From: Streptomyces marianii
GTDB lineage: Bacteria > Actinomycetota > Actinomycetes > Streptomycetales > Streptomycetaceae
NCBI RefSeq assembly: GCF_005795905.1
Contig: NZ_VAWE01000001.1
Location: forward strand, 6,065,001-6,129,000
Direction of reading: 5' to 3'
Length of the DNA stretch: 64,000 bases
Shown here piece by piece: positions 9,828 to 18,051 of the stretch. The notes below the pieces were generated by a model. It did no database searches. It was not told the origin of the DNA and was given only the letters and a program-made list of their open reading frames with translations. How positions within the stretch are numbered: position 1 is the stretch's first letter; every line of letters begins with the position of its first letter. A program made the translations under genes and the position numbers.

Positions 9828-10389
9828 AACGCGCCACGCGGTGGCGGAGGTGGACGACTCGCGAGCCGAACGTGCGGGTCTCGACGAGCTCGAGATCCAC
9901 CCGGCGCTCGTGCCGGGGAAAGAACGGAATGCCACCGCCGACCAGCACCGGGTAGATCATGGTCCGGTACTCGTCGATCAGGCCCAGCGCCGCCGCCTCG
10001 GCGGCGAGAGTCGCGCCGCCGATCGCGATGTCGCCCTCCCCCGGCGCTGCCCGCAACCGCTCGACCTCCTCCGCCAGGCCGCCGGAAGCCAGGCGGGCAT
10101 TGCCCTGCACCGCCGACAGCGTGGTGGAGAACACCACCTTGGGGAGCGGCTTCCAGAGCGCGGCCCACTCGAGCATGGAGTCGTCGAGCGATGGATCCTG
10201 GTCGGCGGTCTCCCAGTACAGCATCGTCTCGTACAGCCGTCGTCCCAACAGGTGGACGCCGACCCGTCGAATCTCGTCGATCCAGAAGCGGAACACCTCC
10301 TCGTCGGGCGCCGTCCAGTCGAAGTCGCCGTCCGGCCCGACGATGTAGCCGTCAAGCGAGACGCTCATCGAATAGGTCACGCTGCGCAT
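9826..10389 (-). CDS. Dihydrofolate reductase family protein (RibD C-terminal-like)
   Basis: 187 aa. It opens with MSVSLDGYIVGPDGDFDW, the beta-alpha start of the RibD_C/DHFR-like fold, and contains LLGRRLYETM and the GGATLAAEAAALGLIDEYRTMIYPVLVGGG block that binds NADPH. These proteins are NADPH-dependent reductases of uncertain substrate, distinct from true FolA. ATG 10389 has GAGGAG upstream and is preferred to the ATG at 10446. The stop codon touches the short MITE-like fragment, so downstream sequence may have been replaced by insertions. Confidence 0.85.
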   Translation of the reverse strand: MRSVTYSMSVSLDGYIVGPDGDFDWTAPDEEVFRFWIDEIRRVGVHLLGRRLYETMLYWETADQDPSLDDSMLEWAALWKPLPKVVFSTTLSAVQGNARLASGGLAEEVERLRAAPGEGDIAIGGATLAAEAAALGLIDEYRTMIYPVLVGGGIPFFPRHERRVDLELVETRTFGSRVVHLRHRVAR

Positions 10390-10452
10390 CGGAAGCCCTC
10401 CTCGGTGACGGGTTCGACAGTACGGCCGCCGGGCGCCGCAGGACACGGCGAA

Positions 10453-10489
10453 GGCCCCGGGCCGACGCGTGGTGCGTCGGCCCGGGGCC
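10453..10489 (-). terminator. Strong hairpin terminator downstream of the transglycosylase gene
   Basis: Perfect 16-bp arms beginning GGCCCCGGGCCGACGC with a 5-nt loop. It lies between the transglycosylase stop (10535) and the DHFR-like gene, both on the minus strand. Confidence 0.75.
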
Positions 10490-10534
10490 CGGGTCCGCTG
10501 TGCGCGGCAGTCCGTCGTCCGCCGTCCGGCCGGC

Positions 10535-10936
10535 TCAGTACCAGTGGTTGGCCTGCCAGAAGTTCCAGGCGCCGCACGGGCTGCCGTAGCGCTCGTTCAT
10601 GTAGTCCAGACCCCACTCGATCTGGGTCTTCGGGTTGGTCTTCCAGTCGGCGCCGGCGGAGGCCATCTTGCCGCCCGGCAGGGCCTGGACCAGGCCGTAG
10701 GCGCCGGAGGAGGCGTTGGTGGCGGTGTGGTTCCAGTTGGACTCGTGCGAGACGATCTTGTCGAAGCACTGGAACTGCGCGGTGGGCATCATCTGCTTCG
10801 CGATCTCCTGCGGCGTCGCGGCCGCGGCCGTCGACGTCGTCCCCATGACCGCGCCGGCCGCACCCAGAAGCACGGCGGTACCGGCGGCGAGGGACTTGCT
10901 GCGGGCGGAGATGCGGGTGATCAGCGAGCGGGACAA
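10535..10936 (-). CDS. Small secreted transglycosylase (SLT/Rpf-like lysozyme fold)
   Basis: 133 aa. A signal peptide (about residues 1-40, ending TSTAAAA) precedes a compact lysozyme-like domain. Visible motifs are CFDKIVSHESNWNHTATNASSGAYGLVQALPG with the catalytic Glu in HESNWN, then NPKTQIEWGLDYMNERYGSPCGAWNFW at the C-terminus. Such proteins cleave peptidoglycan glycan strands and are linked to growth, germination or resuscitation in Streptomyces. The start codon is TTG with TTAGGTAAG upstream. The 5' leader of about 200 bp is GC-rich with hairpins, but I could not confirm a known riboswitch there. Confidence 0.85.
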   Translation of the reverse strand: MSRSLITRISARSKSLAAGTAVLLGAAGAVMGTTSTAAAATPQEIAKQMMPTAQFQCFDKIVSHESNWNHTATNASSGAYGLVQALPGGKMASAGADWKTNPKTQIEWGLDYMNERYGSPCGAWNFWQANHWY

Positions 10937-11236
10937 GGGCTTACCTAACGTTCGGGGACTCCGGGTCGCGAGGGGCGGGCCGAGCCGGGCTCGTGTGCCG
11001 GGCTTCCAGGCCCTGCTGCGTCTTGCGACGGGAACAGTTGTAGCCAGCCCCTGGGGGCCCCTGCCGTGACCGGGCTCACGCCGTAGATACGACGTAGAGG
11101 GGGTATTGACGGCCTAAAGTCCCAAACCGGACATATGCGGTTTAGGGCAGGTGGGGGGCGGCAGGTCGGGAACCCGCCTCCTCGGACGACGTCTACGAAC
11201 GCCGATAGTTCTGGGACCAAAGTCCTGTGGGCCGCC

Positions 11237-12289
11237 TCACCCCTCCGGAGAGGTCCTGGCCGTCTCGAATGTGACCTGGGCCTCGAACGCCGCCCGTCGG
11301 GTCGCCCGGCGGAGCGCCTTGAGCAGCGTCGGGCCCACCGCGAGGGTCAGGACGACGGTGAGGGCCGCCCGCCCCAGGTCCCAGCCGAGGGAGGTGGCGA
11401 GGACATACGCTCCGAACCGCACCAGGTTCTCGGCCACGGGAGCGCCCTCCTGGAACGAGATGCCGGAGGCGAGGCCCGGTACGAGCGTCCAGCCGTAGAG
11501 GTTCATGACCGTGCCGTACGCGAACGCCGCGGCGAAACCGTACCCCGCGAGCATCAGCAGCTCCGCACGGCCCCTGAGGCGGTGCGCACCCGGCAGCAGA
11601 CCCGCGCCCATCGTGAACCAGCCCATGGAGAGCATCTGGAACGGCATCCACGGCCCGACCCCGCCCGTGAGCAGGGCGGACGCGAACATCGTCACCGACC
11701 CGAGGACGAACCCGAACCCGGGCCCGAGCACCCGGCCGCTGAGCACCATCAGGAAGAACATCGGCTCCAGTCCCGCCGTGCCCGCGCCGAGCGGCCGGAG
11801 CGCCGCGCCCACCGCGGCGAGTACACCGAGCATGGCGACGGCCTTCGCGTCCATCCCGCCGTCGGCGATGGTCGCGACCACCACACCGACGAGGAGGGGG
11901 AGCAGGGCGGCGAACAGCCAGGGCGCGTCCTGTGCGTGGCCGGTGACGGTGGCGTCCGCGTCGGCGAGCAGCGGCCAGCCGAAGGCCGCGACACCGATCG
12001 CGCTGATGAGGACGAGGGCGGTGACGGCACGGGGGCCGAGGCGCACGGGGCGGGCGGTGCGCGCGGGGACGGGGTGGGCCGCGGTCCGGTGCAGGGCGCT
12101 CCGTTCAGATCGGTCGCTCCGGTTGTCCCGGTCAGGTCGGTTGCTCCGGTCAGGTCGGACGCTCCGGTTGTCCCGGTTGTCCCGGTCAGGTCGGTCGTCC
12201 CGGTCGTCCCGGTCGTGTCCGTCGCGCAGGTCGCGCCGCTCAGGTCGACCCTGCCGGTCGGGCCGCCCGGGGGTGTCGGCGGTGCTCAC
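11237..12289 (-). CDS. ECF transporter substrate-binding (S) component with a charged N-terminal extension
   Basis: 350 aa. After about 75 residues rich in Arg, Asp and Asn ([20 protein letters not shown] and similar runs) come about six hydrophobic segments ([62 protein letters not shown] and others), as in ECF S components. It captures the vitamin and docks with the T and ATPase subunits. The GTG start overlaps the stop of the ATPase gene (GTGA), so the two are translationally coupled. The cobalamin riboswitch at the head of the operon suggests cobalamin or a precursor as substrate (inference). Confidence 0.85.
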   Translation of the reverse strand: MSTADTPGRPDRQGRPERRDLRDGHDRDDRDDRPDRDNRDNRSVRPDRSNRPDRDNRSDRSERSALHRTAAHPVPARTARPVRLGPRAVTALVLISAIGVAAFGWPLLADADATVTGHAQDAPWLFAALLPLLVGVVVATIADGGMDAKAVAMLGVLAAVGAALRPLGAGTAGLEPMFFLMVLSGRVLGPGFGFVLGSVTMFASALLTGGVGPWMPFQMLSMGWFTMGAGLLPGAHRLRGRAELLMLAGYGFAAAFAYGTVMNLYGWTLVPGLASGISFQEGAPVAENLVRFGAYVLATSLGWDLGRAALTVVLTLAVGPTLLKALRRATRRAAFEAQVTFETARTSPEG

Positions 12290-14127
12290 AGGGCGGCCTC
12301 CACCTGGGCGACGGTGAGCCACGGCTCCGGGGCGAGGATCTTGGCGACCTGAGGGGCGAAGGCGGGGGAGGAGACGACCACGTCGGCCGTCGGTCCGTCC
12401 GCGACGACCTCGCCGCCCGCGAGGATCACCACACGGTCCGCGATCTCCGCGGCGAGTTCCACGTCATGCGTGGCCAGCACGATGCCGTGGCCCTCGGCCA
12501 CCAGGCCGCGCAGCACGGTGACCAGTCGCGACTTCGCCGCGTAGTCGAGGCCGCGGGTCGGCTCGTCGAGCAGCAGGAGCGGGGGACGGGCGGTCAGCAC
12601 GATCGCGAGGGCGAGCGCCAGCCGCTGTCCTTCGGACAGATCCCGGGGATGGCTGGCGTCCGCCACCCCCGGGAGCAGCGCGGAGACCAGCTCCCGGCAG
12701 GTCCCGGGCGCGGCCCCGGCGTCCCCGTCCGCGGCGGCGCACTCGGCCCCGACCGTGTCCGCGTACAGCAGATCCCGCGGCTCCTGGGGGACGAGCGCGA
12801 CCCGCCGCACCAGCTCGGCGGGCCGGGTGCGGTGAGGGGTGCTCCCGCCGACCCGGATCGTGCCCGACGCGGGCTCGACCATGCCGACGAGGCTGCCCAG
12901 CAGCGTCGACTTCCCGGCGCCGTTGCGGCCCATGAGGGCGACGGTCTCTCCGGGCGCGACCACGAGATCGACCCGCCGCAGCGCCTCGATCCGACCGCGC
13001 CGCACCCCGAGCCGCGCGGCCTCCACGAGCACCGCCGGGTCGTACTCCCCGGCCGGCTCGACCTTTCGGGCCCGCCCTCGCCCGAACCACGGGACCAGGG
13101 CGGCCGGCCCTCGTCCTCTGGCGGTCCGCCGCCCGCCCACCGCGGGGCCGGAGACATCGGCACGCGCCGGGCCCGGCGCGGCTCCGCCGGTCGTGTCCGT
13201 GCCGTCCGCCGTGCGGGCGGAGGACGAGACGGGTGCCGCGGGCCCGGGCTCCCCGGCCGCCTCCCCGCGCGCCGAAGGGCGTGTGCCCCGCGCGGCTGCC
13301 GGCGTCACCCCCGCCAGCCGGGCGCGCAGTTCGCCCGCGTGGCGGCGGGCGTCACGGACGGAGAGGGGGAGCGGGGCCCAGCCCGCGAGGCGGCCGAGAG
13401 CGACGACCGGGGGGCGGACCGGGGAGAAGGACATGACGTCGGCGGGGGCGCCCGACACCAGGGGCTCGCCGGGCGCGGGCATCAGCACGACCCGGTCCGC
13501 GTACTGCACCACCCGCTCCAGACGGTGCTCGGCCATCAGGACCGTCGTCCCCAGGTCGTGGACGAGCCGCTGGAGCACCGCCAACACCTCCTCCGCCGCC
13601 GCGGGGTCGAGCGCGGACGTCGGTTCGTCGAGGACCAGCACCTTCGGGTGCGGGGTCAGCACGGACCCGATCGCGACCCGCTGCCGCTGCCCGCCCGAGA
13701 GCGTCGCGAGGGGACGGTCGCGGAGTTCCGCCAGCCCCAGCAGGTCCAGCGTCTCCTCGACCCGCCGGCGCATCACGGCGGGCGCCAGCCCCAGCGACTC
13801 CATGCCGTACGCCAGTTCGTCCTCGACCGTGTCGGTGACGAAGTGCGCGAGCGGATCCTGGCCCACCGTGCCGACGACGTCGGCGAGTTCGCGCGGCTTG
13901 TGGGTGCGGGTGTCGCGCCCGTCGACCGTCACCCGGCCCCGCAGCGTGCCGCCCGTGAAGTGCGGCACCAGCCCGGAGACCGCCCCCAGCAGTGTCGACT
14001 TGCCGACTCCCGAGGGCCCGACCAGCAGGACGAGTTCGCCCTCCGGGACGGTGAGGTCCACCCCGGAGACCGCCGGCGCCGCCGCGGCGTCGCCATACGT
14101 CACCGAGACGTTCTCGAAGCGGATCAT
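12286..14127 (-). CDS. ECF transporter ATPase, two fused ABC domains
   Basis: 613 aa with two nucleotide-binding domains. Domain 1 (about residues 1-235) has Walker A GPSGVGKST, signature LSGGQRQRVAIGS and Walker B VLVLDEPTSALDP. A linker rich in Ala/Pro/Gly (about 280-350) follows. Domain 2 has Walker A GRNGAGKST, the variant signature LSEGQRLALALA and Walker B LLLLDEPTRGLDY. This is the EcfA1-EcfA2 fusion layout. It powers uptake together with the T and S proteins. The ATG overlaps the T-component stop (ATGA). In-frame sequence upstream of the ATG is only the shadow of neighbouring genes. Confidence 0.92.
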   Translation of the reverse strand: MIRFENVSVTYGDAAAAPAVSGVDLTVPEGELVLLVGPSGVGKSTLLGAVSGLVPHFTGGTLRGRVTVDGRDTRTHKPRELADVVGTVGQDPLAHFVTDTVEDELAYGMESLGLAPAVMRRRVEETLDLLGLAELRDRPLATLSGGQRQRVAIGSVLTPHPKVLVLDEPTSALDPAAAEEVLAVLQRLVHDLGTTVLMAEHRLERVVQYADRVVLMPAPGEPLVSGAPADVMSFSPVRPPVVALGRLAGWAPLPLSVRDARRHAGELRARLAGVTPAAARGTRPSARGEAAGEPGPAAPVSSSARTADGTDTTGGAAPGPARADVSGPAVGGRRTARGRGPAALVPWFGRGRARKVEPAGEYDPAVLVEAARLGVRRGRIEALRRVDLVVAPGETVALMGRNGAGKSTLLGSLVGMVEPASGTIRVGGSTPHRTRPAELVRRVALVPQEPRDLLYADTVGAECAAADGDAGAAPGTCRELVSALLPGVADASHPRDLSEGQRLALALAIVLTARPPLLLLDEPTRGLDYAAKSRLVTVLRGLVAEGHGIVLATHDVELAAEIADRVVILAGGEVVADGPTADVVVSSPAFAPQVAKILAPEPWLTVAQVEAAL

Positions 14128-15584
14128 GACGTGGACTCCTTCGGCGGCACGGGCGCCACGAACGCGGGCAGCAGGCCCACCAGCACCGCCGCGGCGGGCC
14201 ACAGCGGCAGGGCGGGCACGGTCAGGGGTACGACACCGGGATGCAGTGCACCGGGCTGGTAGGCGCCCGCGCGGATCATCAGCGCCGCCACGACGACACC
14301 GGACCCGGCCACCAGCCACGCCCTCGGACCCCAGCGGTCCGGGCGGTACCGGGTGCGCATCTGGCGCCGTCCACCGAGCCACAGCCCGCCCAGCGCCGCC
14401 GCGAACCCGCCGAGGAGCACGGGGAGGCCGTAGCCCGCGCCCTCCGCGGCGAGCAGCCCGTACGAACCGGCGCACACGCCGAGCAGTCCGCCGAGCGTGA
14501 GTGCGGTGGTGGTGTGTCGCACGGCCGGGGGAACCTGCGCGGTACGGCCGTAGCCGCGCGCGTCCATGGACGCGGCGACCGCGACCGAACGCTCCAGCGC
14601 GCCCTCCAGGACCGGCAGCCCGATCTGCAGGACGGCCTTCACCCCGCCCGTCGGACGGCCCCGCAGCCGCCGTGCGGTGCGGAGCCGGAGCACGTCGGCG
14701 ACCATGTTCGGCGCGAACGTCATGGCGACGACGACCGCGACCCCCGCCTCGTACAGCGCGCCCGGCAGCGACTTCAGCAGCCGGGCCGGGTTCGCCAGCG
14801 CGTTCGCCGCGCCGAGACAGATCAGCAGGGTCGCCAGCTTCGCCCCGTCGTACAGCGCGAACACCATCTGCTCCGCCGTCACCCGGCCGCCGACCCTGAC
14901 GCCCTGCGCCCAGTCCGGCAGGGGCACCTCGGGCAGCGTGAGCAGGACACGGGTGCCCGGGATGGGCGAACCGAGGACAACGGAGAACACCAGCCGGATC
15001 GCGATCACGGCGAGGCCGAGCTTGACGAAGGCGCCGTACGAACGGGCCCAGGGGGCGTCCGTGCGCCGGGCCGCCACGACGTACCCGGCGACGCCCACCA
15101 GCAGGCCGAGGAGGAGGGGGTTGGTCGTCCGCGAAGCGGCCGTGGCTAGGCCGAGCGCCCAGACCCACCAGGCTCCGGCGTGCAGCGCGTTGCTCCGGCC
15201 GGCGGCGGGCGCCCGCAGGGCACCGCGCAGCGGCCGGCGCTCCTGCGGGGACCGGCCGGACGGCCGACTGCCGCAGGGCGCGGCGCCGCGCTCGTGGCTC
15301 CCGTCGTCCGGGCCGTTTCCGTGGCCGTGGCCGGAGCGTGTGTCCGTGCCGGGGCCGCTGACGGTGCCGTCGTCCGGGCCGTTGCCGGAACCTTCGCCGG
15401 AGCCCGTGTCCGCGCCCGGGTCGTTCCCGGGGCCGTCGACCGGACCGCTTCCGGAGCCCCTGTCCGCGCCCGGCTCCCGGTCGCCGGGGCGGGCGTGGAC
15501 ACCGCCCAGCAGCCGGACGGGACGCCGCCGTCCGTGCGGCTTCGCGGGGTCGTCCGCCTGCGCGGGCACGGGCGTCCGGGTCAT
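14124..15584 (-). CDS. ECF transporter transmembrane (T) component with a Gly/Ser/Asp-rich N-terminal extension
   Basis: 486 aa. The first 125 residues are low-complexity (repeats of GSG, GPGND, GSGEGSGNGPDDG, GHGHGNGPDD), an unusual soluble extension. The rest has about 6-8 membrane segments and the CbiQ/EcfT coupling motif AASMDARGYGR. CbiQ-like proteins transmit ATP hydrolysis to the S component. The ATG overlaps the upstream stop (ATGA), so all operon genes are coupled. An upstream in-frame ATG at 15806 is rejected because it overlaps the preceding gene extensively. Confidence 0.88.
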   Translation of the reverse strand: MTRTPVPAQADDPAKPHGRRRPVRLLGGVHARPGDREPGADRGSGSGPVDGPGNDPGADTGSGEGSGNGPDDGTVSGPGTDTRSGHGHGNGPDDGSHERGAAPCGSRPSGRSPQERRPLRGALRAPAAGRSNALHAGAWWVWALGLATAASRTTNPLLLGLLVGVAGYVVAARRTDAPWARSYGAFVKLGLAVIAIRLVFSVVLGSPIPGTRVLLTLPEVPLPDWAQGVRVGGRVTAEQMVFALYDGAKLATLLICLGAANALANPARLLKSLPGALYEAGVAVVVAMTFAPNMVADVLRLRTARRLRGRPTGGVKAVLQIGLPVLEGALERSVAVAASMDARGYGRTAQVPPAVRHTTTALTLGGLLGVCAGSYGLLAAEGAGYGLPVLLGGFAAALGGLWLGGRRQMRTRYRPDRWGPRAWLVAGSGVVVAALMIRAGAYQPGALHPGVVPLTVPALPLWPAAAVLVGLLPAFVAPVPPKESTS

Positions 15585-16270
15585 CCGCGGCGGCGGGACT
15601 GCCAGAACGCCGCCCCGCCCAGCGCGAGCACGGCCGCGATGCCCGCGAAGAGCCCCAGAGTGGGGCCCCCGCCGGCCGCCTCGCCGCCGACCGCCCCGGA
15701 GGGCTTCCCGGCCGGCGGGGCGGAGGCGCCGGACTCCGCGGGTGCCGGATCCCCGGCCGAGACCTGCTCGCCGCAGCCCGTCCTCGGGTAACCGGAGATC
15801 GCGCACAGCAGCGCGTCCGAGTTGTAGCGGAGCGGCTTGGCCACCGCCGCCAGGGCCTCCGCGCTGGTGGCGTCCGAGGGGACCGCGGCGCAGCCGGACG
15901 CCGACGGGGACGGGGGCTTCTCACCGGACGGCGCGTCCGCCTCGGTACCGAAGTCGATCACGACCCCGACCCGCTTGGTGCCGGGCTTCGCCGGCGTGTC
16001 CGCGCACAACTGCGAGAAGGAGGGGGCGGTACGCGGCTTCGCCGAGTCCTGCGAGTCCGCGCTGACGGAGAAGCGGTATCCGTCCACCGAGCCGTCGGCC
16101 GGCCGCGCCGTGGCCGGTCCCTGCGTGGCGTAGACCCAGGCGGTACCGCCGGACTGCCAGAACGACCAGTACCGGTAGCCCGCCGCCTGCGCCTGCGCCT
16201 GCCCCGCCACGCCCGGCACCGCGAGCACGGCGCCGAGCGCGAGGAGGAGCGCGGTCAGTCGCCTGCGCAT
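15581..16270 (-). CDS. Secreted, C-terminally anchored protein of the ECF operon (SCO2322-like)
   Basis: 229 aa. A signal peptide (MRRRLTALLLALGAVLAVPG) precedes an extracellular region beginning GYRYWSFWQSGGTAWVYATQGP and containing VDGYRFSVSA. A C-terminal hydrophobic segment (FAGIAAVLALGGAAFW) followed by SRRRG acts as membrane anchor. Small proteins of this type accompany ECF operons in streptomycetes (I recall the name SCO2322 family) and have no established biochemistry. Coupling to the barrel-protein gene upstream (one-base overlap) and to the T component downstream suggests it helps capture or hand over the ligand at the cell surface (inference). Confidence 0.75.
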   Translation of the reverse strand: MRRRLTALLLALGAVLAVPGVAGQAQAQAAGYRYWSFWQSGGTAWVYATQGPATARPADGSVDGYRFSVSADSQDSAKPRTAPSFSQLCADTPAKPGTKRVGVVIDFGTEADAPSGEKPPSPSASGCAAVPSDATSAEALAAVAKPLRYNSDALLCAISGYPRTGCGEQVSAGDPAPAESGASAPPAGKPSGAVGGEAAGGGPTLGLFAGIAAVLALGGAAFWQSRRRG

Positions 16271-17529
16271 CACTGCTGCTTGCTCTTCCGGCGGCCGCTG
16301 ATCAGGATGCCTATGCCGGCACCGGCCGCCAGGCCGGCGCCGACGATCCACCAGATCCCGGCACTGTCACCGCCCTTGTGCTCCTCGCCCGCGTCGCTCT
16401 TCGTCCGCGGAGCCGGCGGCTCGGTGGTGGAGGCCGGCGCGGGACCGGTCGCGTTGAGCTGCCGTACGAGGTCGGCGCCGCCGAAGTCCCGCGGGTCGTC
16501 GCCGTGGGCGTGCGCGGCGAGGATCAGCTGCGCGTACGCCGCCGGGCCGCCTTCCTTCGCCCACGCGGCGGAGTTCTTCCCCAGCCACTGGACCGCCCTG
16601 TCCGCCTTGTCGCCGTGCCCGGCGGCCGAGAGCGCGAGGACCGCGTCCGCGGTGTTGCCGAAGTCCGGGAGCGGGGCCGGGTCGGCGGCGCCCGGCATCG
16701 GCGGCGAGTCCAGATGGCCGGACTTCGCCAGTGCCGCGGCCAGGTACGCGGCGCCGTTGCGGGCCGACTGCTCCGGGGTGGCCTTCGCCGGGGAGGCGCA
16801 GGCGGCGCGGCCGCCGTCCGGCTCCGGGCCGGAGACGACCAGGCCGCGGCCCAGCCCGGCGAGTACGGCGGCCGCGGTGGCGTCGCCGTTGGCGAGGAGC
16901 TTTCCGGCCTTGTCCGGCTGGTAGGCGAACGCACCGCCGCCGGCCTTGTCCGCACACGGCACGGCGAACGTGACCAGCGCGTCGAACGGGCTCTTGCCGC
17001 TCTTCGACTTCACCTCGCCGGGCCGCGCCTTGGCCGCGGCGAAGGCGCCGATCACGACGGACGTGGAGTTCGCGTCGGACGGCATGCCGGGGTTGTAGCT
17101 CCAGCCGCCGTCCTCGTTCTGCACGGACTTCAGCCACTCGAGGCCCTTGTTCACGGCGTCCCCGTGGCCGCCGAGGGCACGCAGGGCCTGTACCGCCGCC
17201 GCGGTGGCGTTGGTGTCCAGCATCGTCTTCGCGTCGCACGGCCTGGACGCGTCCGCACGGTAGGAGGCGAAGCCGCCGTTCTCGCACTGCTGCCCGGTGA
17301 GCCACCCGACGGCCTGCTCTGCGGGCACGGTCTTGGCGACGTCCTGGGCGAGCAGGGCCAGCGACTGCCGCCACACCCCGTCGTAGGTCGGGTCCTTCGT
17401 GCCGTAGAGCCCGGCCGGGAGCGCGGCCGAGGGGGAGGGGGTGGGGGCGGCCGTCGCTGCCGGAGCAGCGGCCACGCAGAACACGGCGGAAGCGGCGGCG
17501 AGCGCTGCTGCGCTGCGGCGAACGGACAT
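16270..17529 (-). CDS. Secreted alpha-barrel protein (prenyltransferase/squalene-oxidase repeats), putative surface cobalamin binder
   Basis: 419 aa. A signal peptide (residues 1-29, ending ATAAPTPS) is followed by alpha-alpha barrel repeats typical of terpenoid-toroid folds (AVGWLTGQQCENGGFASYR, TNATAAAVQALRALG, WLKSVQNEDGGWSYNPG). A C-terminal transmembrane helix (GIWWIVGAGLAAGAGIGILI) ends in GRRKSKQQ. The barrel fold is shared by eukaryotic intrinsic factor and transcobalamin, which bind vitamin B12. Position as the first gene after a cobalamin riboswitch and coupling to an ECF importer make a cobalamin-binding role attractive, but this is inference. The start has GGAGAGG upstream. Confidence 0.8.
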   Translation of the reverse strand: MSVRRSAAALAAASAVFCVAAAPAATAAPTPSPSAALPAGLYGTKDPTYDGVWRQSLALLAQDVAKTVPAEQAVGWLTGQQCENGGFASYRADASRPCDAKTMLDTNATAAAVQALRALGGHGDAVNKGLEWLKSVQNEDGGWSYNPGMPSDANSTSVVIGAFAAAKARPGEVKSKSGKSPFDALVTFAVPCADKAGGGAFAYQPDKAGKLLANGDATAAAVLAGLGRGLVVSGPEPDGGRAACASPAKATPEQSARNGAAYLAAALAKSGHLDSPPMPGAADPAPLPDFGNTADAVLALSAAGHGDKADRAVQWLGKNSAAWAKEGGPAAYAQLILAAHAHGDDPRDFGGADLVRQLNATGPAPASTTEPPAPRTKSDAGEEHKGGDSAGIWWIVGAGLAAGAGIGILISGRRKSKQQ

Positions 17530-17654
17530 GGCGGGCTGGGCCTCTCCTGCGGGGAGCCGGGCACAGGCACGCTGGGGTACCAGGCTCCGGCCCCGTATTC
17601 CTCGACGGTGCCTGCCAGCGGGCCGGTCCCGATGGCACGAGCCGGTCACGGCCG

Positions 17655-17770
17655 GTACGGGGCATTCCGACTCGCCGCCTGCGACGGCGGCTCACGGCTG
17701 CGGGTCAGTGCCGGATTCGCACCGGCTTCCCCCCGTACGGGTGTGATGACGACTCGCACACTCTACCGGC
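17655..17770 (-). promoter_or_regulatory. Cobalamin riboswitch
   Basis: Read on the minus strand, the conserved core is present: GGGGGGAAGCCGGTGCGAAT then CCGGCACTGACCCGCAGCC. A P-type hairpin follows, then the B12-box-like GCGAGTCGGAATGCCCC (about 17660-17676). It ends about 125 bp ahead of the barrel-protein start, leaving room for an expression platform. It should turn the ECF operon off when adenosylcobalamin is plentiful. Confidence 0.88.
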
Positions 17771-17849
17771 CCGTAATCCCCGCCCCTCGGGACGGTCGGC
17801 CGGGTAGGGCAGGAGGCCCTCGGCGGCCCCGCCCACCGGGCCTCGCGCT

Positions 17850-18030
17850 GATCTCGGCGGGGCCGGGTGGCTTGTGCGAGGGTCCGGCTCGGGTGTCGGC
17901 GGGGCCGGGTGGTCGAGGGTCCGGCTCGGGCGGGGCCGGGGGTGGCCGGCGTGACGGGTCCGGCTCGGGTGTCGGCGCGGCCCGGCGGTCGAGGGTCCGG
18001 CTCGGGCGGGCCTCGACCCGAGCCGTGCTC
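17850..18030. repeat. GC-rich direct repeats
   Basis: GGGTCCGGCTCGGG and GTGTCGGCGGGGCCGGGTGG-like units recur several times between the riboswitch and the MBL hydrolase gene. There is no coding signal. They resemble the simple-sequence repeats at 22.1 kb and 56.9 kb. Confidence 0.6.
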
Positions 18031-18051
18031 ACGCAGCCCTCGCACTCCGGC

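Noticed and set aside
10937..11110. Possible riboswitch (cyclic di-AMP type) in the long GC-rich leader of the transglycosylase gene
   Set aside because: Genes of this kind often have one in Streptomyces, but I could not place the conserved aptamer blocks in the leader, only generic hairpins.
12286..15924. A single 1,212-codon frame on the minus strand
   Set aside because: Only the part from 14127 encodes the ATPase; the rest is a shadow of the T-component gene in another frame.
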